Positions 1 to 8,331 of a DNA stretch of 64,000 nucleotides are shown here, in pieces. Below the pieces are notes generated by a model. That model saw only the letters and a program-made list of their open reading frames with translations, was not told where the DNA came from and searched no databases. The stretch is from Photobacterium sp. TY1-4 (GTDB taxonomy: Bacteria > Pseudomonadota > Gammaproteobacteria > Enterobacterales > Vibrionaceae): contig NZ_CP099735.1 of NCBI RefSeq assembly GCF_025398175.1, positions 744,001-808,000 of the forward strand, written 5' to 3'. Within the stretch, counting starts at the first letter, position 1; every line of letters starts with the position of its first letter. The position numbers and the translations under genes are program-made.

Positions 1-48
1 CGCAAAAACGAGTATCGCCAGGTGATTGCTGATGCTGCAACTTACTGA
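1..48 (+). CDS. C-terminal tail of an upstream gene (partial)
   Basis: An open frame runs in from the left edge and stops at TGA 46-48, encoding about 15 residues that end in ADAATY. It overlaps the start of the next gene by 17 bases, which suggests translational coupling. Fused FGase/DUF1704 genes in gamma-proteobacteria often sit beside an ATP-grasp (glutathione-synthase-like) gene. That identity is a guess from context, because too little sequence is visible. Confidence 0.45.
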   Translation, partial: RKNEYRQVIADAATY

Positions 49-2026
49 AGCAGAGGTTCTCGACCGGATTCGTCAGGGAGTGCCGTTTGAAGCCCAGCTC
101 AACGACGGCAGCCTGACCATCCGAATCAGTGAATATCAACCCTATATTGCGACGGCCATTCATCATGGCCAGCGCTTACGGGGTGATTTGGTTTCGAACT
201 GTACGCTGACCGAAGAAGAGCGCTACTACGAGGAAGATCCGTACACCGGTGATTTTGTCTCATCGCTGCCGATTGTGCTGCAAGGAGAGGACTCCCGTTA
301 CGAGTATGATCTGAACCGGCCACCGGAGCAGTGTATCTACGACCAAGCCTGGGGCCGCCAGGTTTGGCATACACCGCTGACCGAAGAAGAGCGTGCCGTT
401 TCGGTTGCCAAACACGATCGCTACTACCGGATCCTGAGCTGCCTGATCGATATGCTCGAGAGCCGCTTCGGTCTGTGCCTGTTGTACGATTTGCACTCCT
501 ACAACTATCAGCGGATCGAAAGTGCCACGGAGAAAACCGCGCCGGTCTTCAACCTGGGCACCAAACAGGTCAACACCCGGAAATGGCAAAAAGAAATCAA
601 GTCGCTGCTCGGTCTGCTGAACGACGTTGAATTGCCGAACATTGATGTCGATGCGAAAGCCAACGATGTCTTTAAGGGCATGGGGTATCAGGCCACTTTT
701 GTGGCGAAGTACTTTACCCGGACCTTGATCATGCCGATCGAGATCAAAAAGGTTTATATGGATGAATCCCGCGGGGAAAGTTACCCGCTGGTGATCGAAA
801 AGCTGAAAGAAGCGTTGAAAACCGTGCTCACCGAGCATGCCGCGACGACTATTGCCCGCCGCACCGAGGCCAAACGCCTGACCGGAAGTCATGTGCTGGC
901 TTCCAAACTGCCGCGGGAAGTGATCAAGCTGGACCGCCAGCTGTACGCCCTGGCAAAGGGGATCAACACGCTCAGCTACATTAACCCGACGAACCTGAAA
1001 CAGGAAAAACGGCGCTTCCTGCACCGGCCGTTCGACTACCAACCGCAGTTTACTTATCGGCAGCTGGATATCGACCCGTATAAATTCCGGGAAGCTTTGT
1101 ATCGCCTGCCCGTGGAAGAAATCCGGGATGCAGATATCCAGAAGATGTACCGGAAGGTCATCGATCAGCTGGCGGTGCGGATCGACCTGCTGACCAGTAT
1201 TGGCCATGATGAGTTTTTGTATAACTCGCTGCGCTATTACGGTCGTCCGGATGATCTGGATATCGCCAATGCCCGGTTTATTCTCCATGCCGAAGCACAA
1301 CGGGAGCCTGAACCGTCGGTGATCAGTGCACAGGATGCCATTACGGCTTTTCGTCAGGCTGCCGATGAGTACGGCATTTCCTGTAAAGTCGTGGGATCCC
1401 GCAAGCTCATAGCCCGGGCGATGGTCAGCGGACAGACGATCAAGGTGAATCTCAACAGCAAGTTCTCACCTTCAGATCTGAACGCCCTGATCCATCACGA
1501 GCTGGGGGTGCATCTGGTCACCAGTGTGAATGCTGACCACCAACCGCTCAAGGTGCTGAAACTGGGACTGCCGGGCAATACCCATACCCAGGAAGGCCTG
1601 GCTATTTTGTGTGAGCATCTGTCCGGAAGCTTCCCGTTGCATCGCCTGAAAACGCTGGCGTTGCGGGTGATTGCTGTTGATAAACTGGTGCGGGGTGATA
1701 GTTTCAGTGACACCTATCACCAGATCAAGCATGACTATCAGCTGAGTCAGGATGAGGCCTTTACGATCACCGCACGGGCCTTCCGTGGAGGCGGTTTCAC
1801 CAAGGACTATCTCTACCTCAAGGGGCTCCGGGATGCACTGACCTGTTACCAAGCCGGTGATCTCAGTGCCTTGCTGGTGGGTAAAACCGGTTTTGACTTC
1901 AAACCGCTGCTGGATGAGCTGATCACCCGGGAGATCCTGAATCCGCCGAGCTTTATGCCTAAAGCGCTCACGCAACCGGCACAAAGCGATTCAATCATCG
2001 ACTTTATGCTGCACTGCATTAAGTAA
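32..2026 (+). CDS. N-formylglutamate amidohydrolase-like / DUF1704 (QEGLA) fusion metalloprotein
   Basis: A 664-residue cytosolic protein with two domains. Roughly residues 1-270 resemble N-formylglutamate amidohydrolase, with the YDLHSYN segment near residue 153. Roughly residues 300-625 are DUF1704, the family annotated as flavohemoglobin expression-modulating QEGLA motif protein. The zinc motif HELGVH (HExxxH) lies at residues 489-494 and QEGLA at 520-524. The same HExxxH plus downstream glutamate arrangement is known from the eukaryotic MATCAP tyrosine carboxypeptidases, which belong to this superfamily. A peptide-trimming role is therefore plausible but unproven here. I chose ATG 32 over TTG 26. 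A 9-bp hairpin follows the stop. The substrate is unknown. Confidence 0.85.
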   Translation: MLQLTEAEVLDRIRQGVPFEAQLNDGSLTIRISEYQPYIATAIHHGQRLRGDLVSNCTLTEEERYYEEDPYTGDFVSSLPIVLQGEDSRYEYDLNRPPEQCIYDQAWGRQVWHTPLTEEERAVSVAKHDRYYRILSCLIDMLESRFGLCLLYDLHSYNYQRIESATEKTAPVFNLGTKQVNTRKWQKEIKSLLGLLNDVELPNIDVDAKANDVFKGMGYQATFVAKYFTRTLIMPIEIKKVYMDESRGESYPLVIEKLKEALKTVLTEHAATTIARRTEAKRLTGSHVLASKLPREVIKLDRQLYALAKGINTLSYINPTNLKQEKRRFLHRPFDYQPQFTYRQLDIDPYKFREALYRLPVEEIRDADIQKMYRKVIDQLAVRIDLLTSIGHDEFLYNSLRYYGRPDDLDIANARFILHAEAQREPEPSVISAQDAITAFRQAADEYGISCKVVGSRKLIARAMVSGQTIKVNLNSKFSPSDLNALIHHELGVHLVTSVNADHQPLKVLKLGLPGNTHTQEGLAILCEHLSGSFPLHRLKTLALRVIAVDKLVRGDSFSDTYHQIKHDYQLSQDEAFTITARAFRGGGFTKDYLYLKGLRDALTCYQAGDLSALLVGKTGFDFKPLLDELITREILNPPSFMPKALTQPAQSDSIIDFMLHCIK

Positions 2027-2042
2027 ACCCAGCCAAGTGATT

Positions 2043-2065
2043 CGTGGTGCCTTTCCGGCACCACG
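2043..2065 (+). terminator. Hairpin after the DUF1704 gene
   Basis: A perfect 9-bp stem (2043-2051 with 2057-2065) has a 5-base loop and lies 17 bases after the stop. The T-tract is weak (GTTTGT), so termination may be partial. Confidence 0.5.
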
Positions 2066-2206
2066 GTTTGTCTGAGTTCCCCTCGCCAACCACTGGCAGA
2101 TCTGCCCCTTGCAGCCGGCCCGGAAAACAACGACAATCCTGCCGAATGAAACAAATTTCCACCGCCGCGGTCTATACACGGCGTTCGGTAAACCGCAGGA
2201 GTTTTG

Positions 2207-2596
2207 ATGAATCACCCACTGACAAGATATCGCAGTGCCCAATGGTCACTGGTCCTGGTCATGCTGGTCATTTTCCTCTGCTCCGGTCAGCGCGCCGGGC
2301 TGCTGATGGCTTGCCCATTCAAAGCAGTCGCCGCTGAACACTCGGCGGACAGCTATCCGTCCCAGCAACTACAACGCCAGGATGGGCAATCTTCCGACGT
2401 CCTGCCGTCTTGCGATCTAACCGATCACTTACTGCAGATCCACCAGCAGTCGCTGGGCCATGCCCTGATTTATACGGTGACCCTACTCCTGCTGCTCCCG
2501 CTGCTGATCGGCAGCCCCTTTCGGGTGCCCCAGCTCACCGAACCCATCCCAACCCGACGGCGGCGCCATCTGATCTTGTGCGTCTTCCGGGAATGA
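2207..2596 (+). CDS. Small membrane protein leading the Scs-type operon (ScsA-like position)
   Basis: A 129-residue protein preceded by a clear ribosome-binding site, AGGA, 6 bases before ATG 2207. It has an N-terminal hydrophobic segment (about residues 12-30), a linker with cysteines in MACPF and LPSCDL, a second hydrophobic segment (about 83-103) rich in Leu, and a basic tail (RRRRH). I do not recognise the family with certainty. Its place before scsB- and scsD-like genes matches ScsA of the suppressor-of-copper-sensitivity operons, which is also a small membrane protein. A role in copper tolerance or periplasmic thiol redox is inferred from context only. Confidence 0.6.
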   Translation: MNHPLTRYRSAQWSLVLVMLVIFLCSGQRAGLLMACPFKAVAAEHSADSYPSQQLQRQDGQSSDVLPSCDLTDHLLQIHQQSLGHALIYTVTLLLLLPLLIGSPFRVPQLTEPIPTRRRRHLILCVFRE

Positions 2597-2657
2597 TTTC
2601 ATACGTTGTTTCGCCGCTTAACGGCACACGTTGAATTCATTTTCTGGAGAATACTAT

Positions 2658-4802
2658 ATGACAATCCTTCATTCCTGCTGGCAGCGTCTCTTGACCCCGT
2701 TGCTGGCGATGTTGGCGCTCCTCAGTGCCAGCTTTACCGTCCCGGCAGCACTGGCCAGCGACATTACAACCGGCTGGCTGAGCAACCCGCAGCATCCGCC
2801 GGTAGCGGTGCGCCTGATGCTCACCGGTCAGCAAAACCCGCAAGCCAAAACCGTCGAAGCCCTGCTGGAAGTCCAGCTCGATCCTGACTGGAAGACCTAC
2901 TGGCGCAGCCCGGGCGAAAGCGGTGTTGCCCCGAGTATTGACTGGTCCCTGTCGAATAACCTAACGGACGTCGACTGGCAGTGGCCCGTCCCAAAGCGAT
3001 ACGAGTTTCTCGGGGTCGAAACCTTAGGCTATAAAGATCACATCGTTTTTCCGCTCACGCTGCATGTGGAAGACATGCGTCGATCGGTCTTTTTATCCGG
3101 TCAGCTGACCATGTCATCGTGCACCAATATTTGCGTGCTGACTGATTATGAACTGAGCCTCGATTTCACCCCAAGCCGACTGACGCTCTCTCAGGAAGCC
3201 ATGCACTTGTACAATCAGGGGCTCAGCCTGGTGCCGCAAACCTCACCAGCCGTATCGCTGACGCAGGTTGCCTGGGATGAAAACGCCCAGATGCTGACCC
3301 TGGCTGCCACCAACACCATGGGCTGGCAGCAACCGGATGTGTTCATCGACGGCGAAACCCAGCCGGTGAAAGATGCGTATTTTCTGGCGCCGGACATCAC
3401 CACCGACGGCTCGCAACTGATCGCCCAAATTCCGGTAAAGAGCTGGTTCGGCGTTCCGGCCCTGCTGGGTGAATCCATCAATGTCACCCTGAGTGATGCC
3501 AATATCGCCGTCGAAATGCAGGCCAGCGTCTCCGATACCCCAGTGGCACTATCGGGCCTGGCCTCAACAGATCGCAACCTGACGGAAATCCTGCTCATCG
3601 CCCTGCTCGGCGGCCTGATCCTCAACATGATGCCTTGTGTGTTGCCGGTCCTGGGGCTGAAACTCAGCACCGCCATAACCGGTGAACACCGTGAGCAGCG
3701 CCAGATCCGGACGCAGTTTCTGGCTTCCTCAGCCGGGATCCTGGTCTCTTTCTGGCTCCTCGCCGGATTTCTCGCCGCGCTGAAACTCTCCGGCCAGGCA
3801 CTCGGCTGGGGGATCCAGTTTCAAAGTCCATACTTTATTGGCGCGATGATTCTGATCACAGGGTTATTTGCCGCCAATATGCTCGGGCTGTTTGAGATCC
3901 GACTGCCGGGGAATGCCAGCACCTGGCTTGCAACCCGCGGCGATCACTCCCACCTCGGTCATTTTATTCAAGGAATGTTTGCAACCCTGCTGGCGACACC
4001 ATGCAGCGCCCCGTTTCTGGGCACCGCCGTGGCGTTTGCCCTCGGAGCCGATCTGCTGACTTTGTTTGTCATCTTTACGGCGCTGGCGGTCGGCATGGCG
4101 GCCCCCTGGCTGCTGGTCGCGGCTTTCCCGGCACTTGCCCGTCTGATGCCAAAGCCCGGCGCGTGGATGAATCGGGTGAAACTGCTCTTTGGCCTGATGT
4201 TGCTGGCAACCAGCCTTTGGCTCCTCAGCCTGATGACCAACTTTCTCACCACCTGGATGGTTGTGGCAACGGGCACCCTGCTACTGACGCTCCTGCTGTG
4301 GCAACTTGGGCGTCAGAAAGGCCGTAAACCGGTGATCATCACCCTTGCGGTCATTCTGTTCAGCTCGGCCGGCGGATTGTTGATCGGCAGTGTGACCGCA
4401 GATCAATGGGCCACCCCGCTCCCCGCAGATCACCCCTGGCAAACGCTGAATGTTGACCAAATTTCCCGGCACGTTCAGGAAGGTAACGTCGTGATGGTCG
4501 ATGTGACCGCGGATTGGTGCATCACCTGTAAAGCCAATAAAATTGGTGTGCTACTTCAGGACCCTGTCTACAGCGCGCTGGGCAAACCGGACATCGTGCG
4601 CATGCGCGGTGACTGGACCCACCCTTCCGACTATGTCACCGGCTACCTGCAATCCTATGGTCGCTTCGGGGTGCCATTCAATATTGTTTATGGCCCGGGC
4701 GCGCCGCACGGCATCGCGTTACCGGTGATTTTGACTCAGGATACTGTGCTTGAGGCGCTCCGGGCGGCAGCCTCTCCCCAACTCGCTCAGGAGGCGCCAT
4801 GA
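2658..4802 (+). CDS. scsB: ScsB-like protein-disulfide reductase (DsbD family)
   Basis: A 714-residue inner-membrane electron-transfer protein. It has a signal peptide (about residues 1-33) and a periplasmic beta-rich domain with the cysteines of SSCTNICV near residue 160. The multi-helix transmembrane core carries two conserved cysteine motifs, MMPCVLPVLG and ATPCSAPFLG. The C-terminal periplasmic thioredoxin domain has the active site CITC at 621-624. The family passes electrons from cytosolic thioredoxin to periplasmic partners. ATG 2658 follows TGGAGA by 7 bases and gives a proper signal peptide. The stop overlaps the next start by 4 bases (ATGA). The large N-terminal domain fits ScsB better than classical DsbD. 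Confidence 0.88.
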   Translation: MTILHSCWQRLLTPLLAMLALLSASFTVPAALASDITTGWLSNPQHPPVAVRLMLTGQQNPQAKTVEALLEVQLDPDWKTYWRSPGESGVAPSIDWSLSNNLTDVDWQWPVPKRYEFLGVETLGYKDHIVFPLTLHVEDMRRSVFLSGQLTMSSCTNICVLTDYELSLDFTPSRLTLSQEAMHLYNQGLSLVPQTSPAVSLTQVAWDENAQMLTLAATNTMGWQQPDVFIDGETQPVKDAYFLAPDITTDGSQLIAQIPVKSWFGVPALLGESINVTLSDANIAVEMQASVSDTPVALSGLASTDRNLTEILLIALLGGLILNMMPCVLPVLGLKLSTAITGEHREQRQIRTQFLASSAGILVSFWLLAGFLAALKLSGQALGWGIQFQSPYFIGAMILITGLFAANMLGLFEIRLPGNASTWLATRGDHSHLGHFIQGMFATLLATPCSAPFLGTAVAFALGADLLTLFVIFTALAVGMAAPWLLVAAFPALARLMPKPGAWMNRVKLLFGLMLLATSLWLLSLMTNFLTTWMVVATGTLLLTLLLWQLGRQKGRKPVIITLAVILFSSAGGLLIGSVTADQWATPLPADHPWQTLNVDQISRHVQEGNVVMVDVTADWCITCKANKIGVLLQDPVYSALGKPDIVRMRGDWTHPSDYVTGYLQSYGRFGVPFNIVYGPGAPHGIALPVILTQDTVLEALRAAASPQLAQEAP

Positions 4803-5323
4803 ACAACACAACCCCGATACCTGCCAAGCGAAAAGGTCCCAAACACTGGCTGAAAGAAGCCGCCATTGTTCTGGTGATGTGGCTCATGATCAGTAGTGCG
4901 GTCGATTTCTGGCGCACCCAGGGAATGCCTGAAACGGCGCTCCCGATCGCTGTCTTGCACACCATTGACGGTGAACCGGTTGATTTAATCGCAATGAGTC
5001 AGGACAAGCCAGTGCTGGTCTATTTCTGGGCGACCTGGTGCGGCGCATGCAAGTTTGTCACGCCCACAGTCAACTGGATGAGCAATCATTACGAGGTGGT
5101 TTCCATTGCCCTGACGTCCGGAGAAAACCGTCGGTTGAAGGCCTATCTGGACAGCCACGATTACCCATTCCGGGTTGTCAACGATGCTCAGGGCCAGCTG
5201 GGACGTGCCTGGGGGATCAGCGCCACCCCAACAGTGGTCGTGTTGAAAGACGGTCAGATCCAGAGCGCGACCACCGGAATCACCACCCCACCCGGGCTCT
5301 GGCTGAGGCTGCTTCTGGCTTAA
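4799..5323 (+). CDS. scsD: ScsD-like membrane-anchored thioredoxin-fold oxidoreductase
   Basis: A 174-residue TlpA/ScsD-type protein. It has a basic N-terminus, one membrane anchor (about residues 20-40) and a periplasmic thioredoxin domain with the active site WCGAC (Cys 81 and 84) and the cis-proline loop SATPTVVV. AGGAGG lies just before its start, inside the end of scsB, so the two are co-translated. It is probably reduced by the ScsB-like partner. No ScsC-type periplasmic disulfide isomerase is present in the operon, unlike the four-gene Salmonella arrangement. Confidence 0.85.
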   Translation: MNNTTPIPAKRKGPKHWLKEAAIVLVMWLMISSAVDFWRTQGMPETALPIAVLHTIDGEPVDLIAMSQDKPVLVYFWATWCGACKFVTPTVNWMSNHYEVVSIALTSGENRRLKAYLDSHDYPFRVVNDAQGQLGRAWGISATPTVVVLKDGQIQSATTGITTPPGLWLRLLLA

Positions 5324-5355
5324 TCATCGGGCTTCTAGCTTAGTCATTGAGCTTC
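5308..5355 (+). repeat. Short imperfect tandem repeat at the scsD 3' end
   Basis: Two 20-base units beginning GCTTCTGGCTTAATCATC and GCTTCTAGCTTAGTCATT follow each other over the stop codon, with a third partial copy starting GCTTCATCC. This looks like a local duplication of the gene end with no evident function. Confidence 0.5.
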
Positions 5356-5460
5356 ATCCCGAACACTTGGATGCGCGGCACACGAACGCGCTGCGCATCC
5401 AACGCTGTGAGCCGACACTCTCCAATCTAAACCTACCAGCCAGCATCGTTCAAAACCAAA

Positions 5461-5506
5461 ACACCCGTCGGTTGCTGTGGACTGCATGCCCCCGACGGGT
5501 GTTTTT
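5461..5506 (+). terminator. Rho-independent terminator of the scs operon
   Basis: An 11-bp perfect stem (5461-5471 with 5492-5502) is followed by a T run. A-rich sequence on the other side may let it also stop transcripts from the opposite strand. Confidence 0.8.
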
Positions 5507-5556
5507 ATCTGCAATGGTGAGTCGACGAATCGCATTCAATCGGGATTAATCTTCCC

Positions 5557-6075
5557 TTATTCCCATTCCCAATGTCTGCCTTCATGCTCTTGGGAAAACA
5601 TCATGCGGTAGCCGCTAATGTTCTGATGCGGAATGTCGTGCATCACTTTATGGAACTGCTTGTGATCCAGATGGATCAGATTTTCATGATCTCCGGACTC
5701 AATGTACAGTTCATCCTGTTCGAGCAACAGATCATCGACCAACATATCGACTTGGTAAGCCTGTCCCAGAGACGGTATCGCACCGGGTTCACAGTCCTGG
5801 AAAATTTCCGGCAGTTCATGCTCACCAATCAGGAAGAATTGTCGCCCCATCATCCGGCCAATCTTATCGATCATCACACGCCGGTTTGATGGCACAACTG
5901 CCATCAGGTAATTTCCTTCCTGATCTTTGAGCATCACCGCTTTCGCAACTTGTGAAGTCGGCACATGCGCCGAGATCGCTGAGCTAAACGATGTATCTGT
6001 ATGTCTATGTTTGGTAAGGCTAAAATCCACATTATGGCTATTAAGGAATTGCCCTACAGTGATTGCCATGGCCAT
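5557..6075 (-). CDS. YbaK/ProX-type aminoacyl-tRNA deacylase-like protein
   Basis: A 172-residue cytosolic protein of the YbaK/aminoacyl-tRNA synthetase-associated domain family, whose members hydrolyse mischarged tRNA in trans. The family features seen are the segment SQVAKAVMLKD, with the lysine of the substrate pocket, and PSNRRVMIDKIGRMMG. The glycine-rich segment GAIPSLGQAY follows. ATG 6075 is preceded by GGAGG at a 5-base spacing. The GTG two codons upstream lies inside that ribosome-binding site and is unlikely to be used. It stands alone, convergent with the scs operon. The exact amino-acid specificity cannot be read from sequence. Confidence 0.8.
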   Translation of the reverse strand: MAMAITVGQFLNSHNVDFSLTKHRHTDTSFSSAISAHVPTSQVAKAVMLKDQEGNYLMAVVPSNRRVMIDKIGRMMGRQFFLIGEHELPEIFQDCEPGAIPSLGQAYQVDMLVDDLLLEQDELYIESGDHENLIHLDHKQFHKVMHDIPHQNISGYRMMFSQEHEGRHWEWE

Positions 6076-6219
6076 GTTCACCTCCAGGAAATGATTCCTA
6101 CAGCCAAAGTATGGGAGGGGTTGGCGGTTTTTGCGAGAGAACAGCCCTGCGGATCAACGTAAAGGCAACCGGACATTCTCCGTCGAATTGTCGTCGAATT
6201 TTCGCCGGGGACGATCCGG

Positions 6220-6753
6220 CTATTCGATTCGCCTCACTTGCCAAAAGGCCCGCCGCCAGTAGGGCGTATCCAGGGTTGAAATCACCACCCCCTGTGAGGT
6301 TGAGGCATGCAGAAACTCACGGTTTCCCAGGTAGATCCCGACATGTCTCAGCGTCCGCCCGGTTTTAAAAAACACCAGGTCCCCTTTGCGGGCCTGATGG
6401 AGCGGCACCTGGCGCCCCTGACGGACTTGTTCCAGGGTGGTTCGGGGCAGTATTCGGTCAAAGACTTCCTGATAGCCCACCTGAACAAACGCCGAGCAGT
6501 CGATCCCTCGACGGCTGCTTCCGCCAAGGCGATAAGGCGTACCTTTCCATGACTGGTAAACCAAATCGAACGTAGGTTGATTGGGGTTAAACTGCATCGG
6601 TACCGGCTGAAAGGGTGCCGGTGCCGAGGCTTGCATGGCTTCAGAAGCGGGGGCCGTCCCCGCTTCATGTTCAGGCGAGGTTGCACAGCCGCTCAGGCCA
6701 AGCAAAAGCAGGCCGGTGCCGAGCCAGGATCGGGGGAAATTGTGATTTATCAT
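6220..6753 (-). CDS. NlpC/P60 family lipoprotein, probable murein endopeptidase (NlpC/Spr-like)
   Basis: A 177-residue lipoprotein with lipobox LSGC at about residues 19-22, followed by a Pro/Ala-rich linker and an NlpC/P60 domain. The catalytic cysteine is in GIDCSAF (about residue 85), with the histidines in HVGIYLG and EFLHAS completing the usual Cys-His-His set. Members cut stem-peptide bonds in peptidoglycan from the outer-membrane side. It is a single gene with its own promoter region, upstream of which lies the hexanucleotide repeat. Confidence 0.88.
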   Translation of the reverse strand: MINHNFPRSWLGTGLLLLGLSGCATSPEHEAGTAPASEAMQASAPAPFQPVPMQFNPNQPTFDLVYQSWKGTPYRLGGSSRRGIDCSAFVQVGYQEVFDRILPRTTLEQVRQGRQVPLHQARKGDLVFFKTGRTLRHVGIYLGNREFLHASTSQGVVISTLDTPYWRRAFWQVRRIE

Positions 6754-6916
6754 TGCCAGTCAGGTTTACTCGTGGGTATTCACTGTCGACCCGAAGTCGA
6801 GGTGGAATCGTCCCTTAGGGTAAACCATTGAACTTTTTTGACCAGAGGTTACGGCAAATTTTGACAATTCATCCTAAAAAATCACCCATCCCTCAAGAAA
6901 GTGATGAATAAATACC

Positions 6917-7017
6917 GGCAATGGCAATGGCAATGGCAATGGCAATGGCAATGGCAATGGCAATGGCAATGGCAATGGCAATGGCAATGGCAATGGCAAT
7001 GGCAATGGCAATGGCAA
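6917..7017. repeat. Hexanucleotide tandem array (GGCAAT), about 17 units
   Basis: An uninterrupted run of GGCAAT units spans 101 bases (16.8 copies) without a single mismatch. Perfect short-unit arrays of this length are prone to slipped-strand copy-number change. A change of one unit alters spacing by 6 bases and shifts no reading frame. The array lies about 160 bases upstream of the nlpC-like start codon and just beyond a leftward terminator. Confidence 0.98.
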
Positions 7018-7025
7018 GCCATACT

Positions 7026-7069
7026 GCAAAAAAACAAACAAAAAAAGAGGCAAAGCCACGCTTTGCCTC
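7026..7069 (-). terminator. Leftward intrinsic terminator without an obvious gene
   Basis: A 9-bp stem (7047-7055 with 7061-7069) is followed on the minus strand by a long T-rich tract (7046 down to 7026). No minus-strand protein gene ends here, because the next gene to the right (plsC) is on the plus strand. The hairpin therefore suggests a minus-strand non-coding transcript. Confidence 0.65.
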
Positions 7070-7419
7070 AACACTACCACACAACAGAATCGATATCACA
7101 CGGAGGTGTTTTCACTCTGAGCGAGCGACTTAACCTATTCATCGATTGTATTTATCTCTTTAATTATCAATACATTCTATCTTTTTTTATCTCGCATAAT
7201 ATCTATGCAAGTCACTTCACAGCCCGGCACGTATCAAAGCCAGGAAAGTCCGCAAAAAAGCCCAAAATATGCTGGAACCTTCACCAGAATGATTTATCTT
7301 TGATTCTAATTGATGTATGTTTTTTATTTTGAAGCTAACTCCTCTGACCTCTCAGAAGTTCCAGTGCTTCTAAGCCCGGGAACAGAGATCCGACAGAGCC
7401 CAGTCACCAAGGAGTCCCT

Positions 7420-8175
7420 GTGCTTACTGCTTTTCGACTCATTTCGGCAGCGCTGTACATTATCGTGATGACCCTGTTTGCGTTGGTCTATTGCCTGTTC
7501 AGCCCGCGCGACCCGAAGCATGTTCACTTTTTCAGCCGCTGGTTCCACCAACTGCACCACCTCATCGGGTTACGCTTGATCGAACGCGGGAAGGAGCATG
7601 CCGGCAGCGTCGGCAACGCCGTGTACATTTCTAACCATCAGGATGTGTTTGATTTTGTCACCTCGCCGGGCATGGTGATGCCGAGAACCGTTTCCATCGG
7701 CAAGAAAAGCCTGCTGTGGATCCCGTTCTTTGGTCAGTTGTACTGGATCACCGGGAATATCCTGATCGACAGAGAAAATAAGGCCAAAGCCCGTGACACC
7801 ATTCAGCAAATTGCCCAAGCCATTCGGCAGCGCAACCTGTCCGTTTGGATGTACCCGGAAGGTACCCGAAGCAAAGGGCGCGGGTTGCTCCCTTTCAAAA
7901 CCGGCGCTTTCCGCATGGCTATTGAAGCGGGCGTCCCCATCATTCCCATGTGTGTCAGCACAACCCACCAGAAGATTTTCCTGAACCGACGGGACAACGG
8001 CACGGTGATTTGTGAAATGCTGCCGCCGATTGATGTCTCCGGCTACACCAGCCAGGATGCCCGCCAACTGGCAGATATGTGCCACCAGCTGATGCAAAAC
8101 AAAATCGCTGAGCTGGACGCCGAAGTCGCCCAGCTGGAGCAGACACAAGACAACGTCGCCCTGCGCTCAAATTAA
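7420..8175 (+). CDS. plsC: 1-acyl-sn-glycerol-3-phosphate acyltransferase (PlsC family)
   Basis: A 251-residue inner-membrane-associated enzyme that acylates lysophosphatidic acid to phosphatidic acid. It has an N-terminal hydrophobic segment (about residues 5-26) and the acyltransferase motifs NHQDVFD (NHxxxxD, about 69-75), the region around ILIDREN, and PEGTRSKG (about 147-154), followed by GVPIIPM. The start is GTG 7420 with AAGGAG at 7409-7414. A 9-bp terminator follows the stop. It is a single-gene unit and could be either the main PlsC or a paralogue. Confidence 0.88.
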   Translation: MLTAFRLISAALYIIVMTLFALVYCLFSPRDPKHVHFFSRWFHQLHHLIGLRLIERGKEHAGSVGNAVYISNHQDVFDFVTSPGMVMPRTVSIGKKSLLWIPFFGQLYWITGNILIDRENKAKARDTIQQIAQAIRQRNLSVWMYPEGTRSKGRGLLPFKTGAFRMAIEAGVPIIPMCVSTTHQKIFLNRRDNGTVICEMLPPIDVSGYTSQDARQLADMCHQLMQNKIAELDAEVAQLEQTQDNVALRSN

Positions 8176-8182
8176 TCCACCC

Positions 8183-8210
8183 GGCTCGGCTTTGCAGCCG
8201 AGCCCTTTCT
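8183..8210 (+). terminator. Terminator of plsC
   Basis: A 9-bp GC-rich stem (8183-8191 with 8196-8204) has a 4-base loop and is followed by CTTTCT. Confidence 0.7.
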
Positions 8211-8331
8211 GAAGCGTAGCGGTCTTTCTTTCTGAAGAGTCTTTTCTTGCGTGACCAGTTTTTCTTACATGAAGTGCTCAGCCAAGCTTAAAAGCCCGGT
8301 TTTAATGACAAACCCTGAATGGGTTTTACCG

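Larger units (their letters stand above)
6754..7419. other. Gene-free interval between nlpC-like and plsC-like genes
   Basis: The 666-base interval holds the nlpC promoter side (6754-6910), a 17-copy GGCAAT array, a terminator-like hairpin reading leftward and about 250 AT-rich bases that may encode a small RNA on the minus strand. Apparent proteins here are only translations of the repeat, (Trp-Gln)n or (Met-Ala)n. Confidence 0.7.

Noticed and set aside
6917-7017. Possible CRISPR array
   Set aside because: Units are six bases with no spacers and no cas genes are present.
6901-7332. A 143-residue frame with a long Trp-Gln repeat, and Met-Ala and Ile-Ala/Leu-Pro versions in other frames
   Set aside because: These are translations of the GGCAAT array; there is no ribosome-binding site, and every frame across a perfect 6-base repeat stays open by chance.
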